Shown here: piece after piece, positions 61,500 through 64,000 of the stretch | How the letters are laid out: the number at the start of each line of letters is the position of its first letter | How positions within the stretch are numbered: the first letter of the stretch is position 1 | Origin: an uncultured Robinsoniella sp. | Lineage (GTDB): Bacteria; Bacillota; Clostridia; Lachnospirales; Lachnospiraceae | DNA: 64,000 nt | Assembly (NCBI GenBank): GCA_900540475.1 | Contig: UQGG01000018.1 | Span: 65,323 to 129,322 of the forward strand | Reading direction: 5' to 3' | Program-made: the position numbers and the translations under genes | Notes under the pieces: generated by a model | What the model was told of the DNA's origin: nothing | Database searches by the model: none | The model's input: the letters and a program-made list of their open reading frames with translations, nothing else

Positions 61500-61567
61500 G
61501 TATTGCAGGGCTTTCTGCAATACTGCCACTAAAACAGGTCAAAGAATTACAGCGTGGCATCCTTTTA
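61500..61567 (-). promoter_or_regulatory. Conserved structured RNA leader, copy 1 (upstream of the 61489 gene)
   Basis: On the minus strand AAAGGA, then stem P1 GCCAC (61558-61554) with GTGGC (61529-61525), enclosing CTGTAATTCTTT and ACCTGTTTTA. One nt later hairpin P2 pairs GTATTGCAG (61523-61515) with CTGCAATAC (61508-61500) over a 6-nt loop. P2 ends 10 nt before the ATG. See the matching copy at 49622. Confidence 0.75.
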
Positions 61568-61624
61568 TGTTTCAATTTTCTTCAACCCGGAAATGTTCTG
61601 CAAATCATTCGTAATTCGTGAGTC

Positions 61625-61653
61625 ATTGTATCATAAAATTAAGTTCTTGACAA
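61625..61653 (-). promoter_or_regulatory. Promoter of the leader-controlled GT operon
   Basis: TTGTCA (61653-61648), a 17-nt spacer and TACAAT (61630-61625) with TGA directly before (extended -10), minus strand. The -35 box lies inside the end of the flippase gene. The leader would be about 130 nt. Confidence 0.72.
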
Positions 61654-62883
61654 CGCTGCCGTATTTCCGATCCTTTTCTGCAAAAATACAAACAAAAGCC
61701 CAATCTCTACCGTAAGCCCCAGAATCGTGGCAAAACTTGTCCCCTGCATGCCCCACAGGCGGATAAATACCACGGAGGACAGAGAGCCTGAAACAACCGC
61801 CGCTACATTGCTGATAATCAGTCCTTTAAAATCCTTCACAATGGTAAGTACCCCGCACAGCAGCCAGCTGAATGCAGTGAGTATGGTACAGCCTACCAGT
61901 GGCAGTAACAGGTCTGTATAGGGCAGAATCTTTTCCCCGATTAACAGCAAAAGTCCCCATCTTCCTAAAAGTGCAGCACCCGCCAAAGCCACAACCGATA
62001 CTGCTCCTACCACCTTTCCGCAAGTAAACAAAAGCTTCCAGAATCCATCCCGGTCTCCTGCGTGGTATTTTTCGGCAAATGCCGTTACAAAAGGATTGAA
62101 AATATATGTGGAAGCCATCTGCACCACCAGGGTAGGTGCAGCGATCGCCGCATATACGCCAAGGTTGTCATTTCCGCAGAACTTTTCCAGAAAGTATCTT
62201 GGAATGGAACTGATCCCGGCGTTTAAAAACAAATAAACCACTAATGGAAAACACCGGATCAGCAATTCCTGTACTTTTTTAAAATTGCCGTCAAATTTGA
62301 TTGAGGTAATCCTCTTCACATGCCTGCGGTCATAGAATAAAATCACGAGAAATGTGGAAAATGCCATTGCTCCAAAGGCAACCGGCAGACTTTTGGATAA
62401 TCCCAGAAAAACAATATAAGAGCCCAGCATTGCCACGCCACGGATTACCATAGATTTCCCAAGATAATCCATGCGCCAGTATTTTTGGAAAAATCCGGCA
62501 TAGACATCAAAAAGTGCTTCTCCTAACCGGAAGATCATATAAATAATAATACTGATACTTGACACCGGATCATACCGGTTTGCAACTACAAATGCCGCAC
62601 ACAGAATAAATGCTGTTAATCCGGTCACTATCCTGCTTATCACATAGGTTCCCTGCCCGTATTCATTCTCCGTATCTGCTACCTGGAATGTACGCATCCC
62701 ATAGACCGCTATACTATAGAACATATTTGTAATAGACATAGCCAGTGTCAGAATACCGGAATTTTCAAATCCGGAGATACGGATCACCAGAACGCTTAAA
62801 AGCCATTGACACCCCAGATAGACCAGACTTCCCCAGGTATTCCAAAGAATGCTGGTTTTAATCGACATTTTTTTATCTTCCAT
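61639..62883 (-). CDS. Wzx-type polysaccharide flippase, second copy
   Basis: A 414-residue MOP-superfamily protein with about twelve helices (SILWNTWGSLVYLGCQWLL as the first helix region). It should flip a lipid-linked repeat unit across the membrane. It is shorter than the other flippase and clearly different. The ATG at 62883 has AAGGG 6 nt upstream; an earlier ATG at 62889 lies right on that site. It follows licD by 16 nt and shares its transcript. The next operon's promoter overlaps its 3' end. Confidence 0.87.
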   Translation of the reverse strand: MEDKKMSIKTSILWNTWGSLVYLGCQWLLSVLVIRISGFENSGILTLAMSITNMFYSIAVYGMRTFQVADTENEYGQGTYVISRIVTGLTAFILCAAFVVANRYDPVSSISIIIYMIFRLGEALFDVYAGFFQKYWRMDYLGKSMVIRGVAMLGSYIVFLGLSKSLPVAFGAMAFSTFLVILFYDRRHVKRITSIKFDGNFKKVQELLIRCFPLVVYLFLNAGISSIPRYFLEKFCGNDNLGVYAAIAAPTLVVQMASTYIFNPFVTAFAEKYHAGDRDGFWKLLFTCGKVVGAVSVVALAGAALLGRWGLLLLIGEKILPYTDLLLPLVGCTILTAFSWLLCGVLTIVKDFKGLIISNVAAVVSGSLSSVVFIRLWGMQGTSFATILGLTVEIGLLFVFLQKRIGNTAALSRT

Positions 62884-62899
62884 AGTCATCCCTTACTTT

Positions 62900-63760
62900 T
62901 CACTCTGTTTCCGGATTTCCAAAATCCAACTGGTATGGGCAATGATTATACCTTTTCTCCTCCGGTGGAAGCTGCATATAATCTCCATAATAGGCATACA
63001 GCATATCATGCATATCATTTGGAAACGTAAGCTCCAGATGTTCGAACTTCATCCGTTTCAATGGATACAGGTCTTTCCGGTCAATCATGCTTGCAAAGGG
63101 CCTCGCCTCCGGCAGATATGCAAGCCTTTTCGTCTTCTGTTTATTATATCTCATGCAGCATCTTTTTCCACGCAAAAAAACGCCTCTCTTAGAAATATGC
63201 ATCACCTTCATCAGCTTATTTCCAGCCTGGCAAGCAGCCAGTACCAATTTTAATTTTGTTCCTTCCAGCAGCAGGCTGGGTTTGGATATACTGCACAGGA
63301 TCAACAATTTGCTGTAAATCCATGCTTCATATGCCTGAAGCTTCATCTTCCATTGGCAGTCCGGAACATTGTCATATGCATACAGATCCAAAAAGATACC
63401 AAACTCACAATCCACATCTTTCATTGCATATTCTCTGAAAACCGTTCCGTTTTTACACATACGCGCAGTAAAAAGCGGATAATTTTCATCAGAATCTCCG
63501 CGTAAAATGGTGTATTTATCTTTTAGTTCCTCGCCTGCAAGTTTACAAAACCGCTCATAGTTCTTCCTGGTAAACGCCAGATCAATGTCGTCATCCCAGG
63601 GAATAAACCCCTGGTGCCGCAATGCTCCGATTGCAGTTCCGCCTATCCCAAAATATGGTATCTTATGCTTCTCACAAAAATTCACAAAATCCTCCAGCAT
63701 CTCCAGTTCCGTTGCCTGAAGCCTGCGAAGTGTCTCATCGTCATATTTCTTTCGCTGCAT
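62900..63760 (-). CDS. licD: LicD-family phosphotransferase
   Basis: A 286-residue protein of the LicD family, nucleotidyltransferase-fold enzymes that transfer phosphocholine or another phospho-group to sugars. The core is YFGIGGTAIGALRHQGFIP followed by WDDDIDLAF (Asp residues that bind metal, about 55-62). FGIFLDLYAYDNVPD lies near 140. Choline cannot be assumed: no choline uptake or activation genes (LicA, LicB, LicC) are in the window. GAGGGGAAG precedes the ATG. It is the first gene of its unit and has a good promoter. Confidence 0.85.
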   Translation of the reverse strand: MQRKKYDDETLRRLQATELEMLEDFVNFCEKHKIPYFGIGGTAIGALRHQGFIPWDDDIDLAFTRKNYERFCKLAGEELKDKYTILRGDSDENYPLFTARMCKNGTVFREYAMKDVDCEFGIFLDLYAYDNVPDCQWKMKLQAYEAWIYSKLLILCSISKPSLLLEGTKLKLVLAACQAGNKLMKVMHISKRGVFLRGKRCCMRYNKQKTKRLAYLPEARPFASMIDRKDLYPLKRMKFEHLELTFPNDMHDMLYAYYGDYMQLPPEEKRYNHCPYQLDFGNPETE

Positions 63761-63813
63761 AAACTTCCCCTCAAAATGTATTTATTACAAATGTTTTAAT
63801 TCTTGTTAATTAT

Positions 63814-63842
63814 AATATAACATTTAAAGCTGAAATAGACAA
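63814..63842 (-). promoter_or_regulatory. Promoter of licD and the flippase
   Basis: TTGTCT (63842-63837), a 17-nt spacer and TATATT (63819-63814) on the minus strand, about 55 nt before the licD ATG. Confidence 0.6.
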
Positions 63843-63969
63843 CTGTTAATTGAGGAATGGGAAGATAAACACACTCCAGTACTACAGCGAACGTTTTAGA
63901 GTGTTCTATTAAAAGACTTATATTTGGGTTTCGTTGATTAAGACGCGGGCGTTTGACAGTTGAACGAAA

Positions 63970-63999
63970 TAAAAACCCTTGAAAACCGCAGAAATGCGG
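63970..63999 (-). terminator. Possible terminator of a gene beyond the right edge
   Basis: CCGCA (63999-63995) pairs with TGCGG (63990-63986) over a 4-nt loop on the minus strand, followed by TTTTC and, after a few bases, TTTTT. The 240 bp between licD and the edge show no gene. Confidence 0.4.
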
Positions 64000-64000
64000 C

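Noticed and set aside
62900..63760. Phosphocholine decoration by LicD
   Set aside because: No LicA, LicB or LicC genes are in the window; the LicD family has other phosphotransfer roles, so choline is not claimed.
63843..64000. An integrase or insertion-sequence remnant at the right edge
   Set aside because: Only a short hairpin and AT-rich sequence are visible; no coding frame or terminal inverted repeat supports it.

Overview
The window is almost entirely a cell-surface glycopolymer locus from a low-to-moderate GC Gram-positive anaerobe, most likely a member of the Lachnospiraceae (Clostridium cluster XIVa). The assignment rests on strong AGGAGG-type ribosome binding sites, TGn-TATAAT extended -10 promoters, a teichoic-acid type gene set (TagD, TagG/TagH, three CDP-glycerol glycerophosphotransferases, YfhO, Dlt-like genes), the absence of outer-membrane genes, and a secreted papain-like protease carrying bacterial Ig-like and fibronectin modules. 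I see no rRNA, tRNA, CRISPR array, transposase or phage gene. Nearly all genes are on the minus strand; only three run rightward (13245, 14301, 34009).

Left part (0-13 kb, minus strand): two tandem 912-residue YfhO-type membrane glycosyltransferases; a four-gene Dlt-like set in the order adenylation enzyme, formyltransferase, carrier protein, MBOAT acyltransferase; a membrane-anchored protein with a propeller-like domain and three InlB-type repeats; and a polyprenyl-phosphate sugar synthase. At 13.2-17.1 kb two plus-strand genes encode a sugar nucleotidyltransferase and a large C1 protease, each followed by an intrinsic terminator. The Dlt-like set is unusual: the in-trans order adenylation / formylation / carrier matches the logic of N-formylating NRPS initiation modules, so it may attach N-formyl-aminoacyl groups to a wall polymer.

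Centre (17.3-38.4 kb): a visibly AT-richer, serotype-like block. It holds GT-C membrane transferases, UDP-galactopyranose mutase, a 3-amino-3,6-dideoxyhexose pair (ketoisomerase and aminotransferase) with acetyltransferases, a Wzx flippase, GT2 and GT4 transferases and a 1254-residue membrane protein. A monocistronic UDP-glucose dehydrogenase gene with its own promoter and terminator follows at 38.5-39.8 kb.

Right part (40-63.8 kb): a DRE-TIM aldolase fused to a DUF115-like domain, a GT2/GT32-like protein, a HAD phosphatase, a KdsB-like cytidylyltransferase and a DUF115 protein (together a candidate CMP-ulosonate pathway); a teichoic acid export and polymerisation set; a WbaP-type initiating phosphoglycosyltransferase; a DUF6077 gene split by an in-frame TAG; RmlD; a DUF2142 protein; DUF2304/GT2; a second flippase; and LicD.

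Two long transcription units, starting before 61489 and before tagD (49606), begin with the same structured leader: a GCCAC/GTGGC stem with conserved interior, followed by a 9-bp hairpin whose sequence covaries between the copies. This looks like a cis-acting RNA that coordinates the polysaccharide operons. Overall the window encodes lipid-linked precursor synthesis, flipping by Wzx and by an ABC exporter, at least four polyprenyl-phosphate sugar donors feeding about eight GT-C enzymes on the outer face, and polymer decoration.
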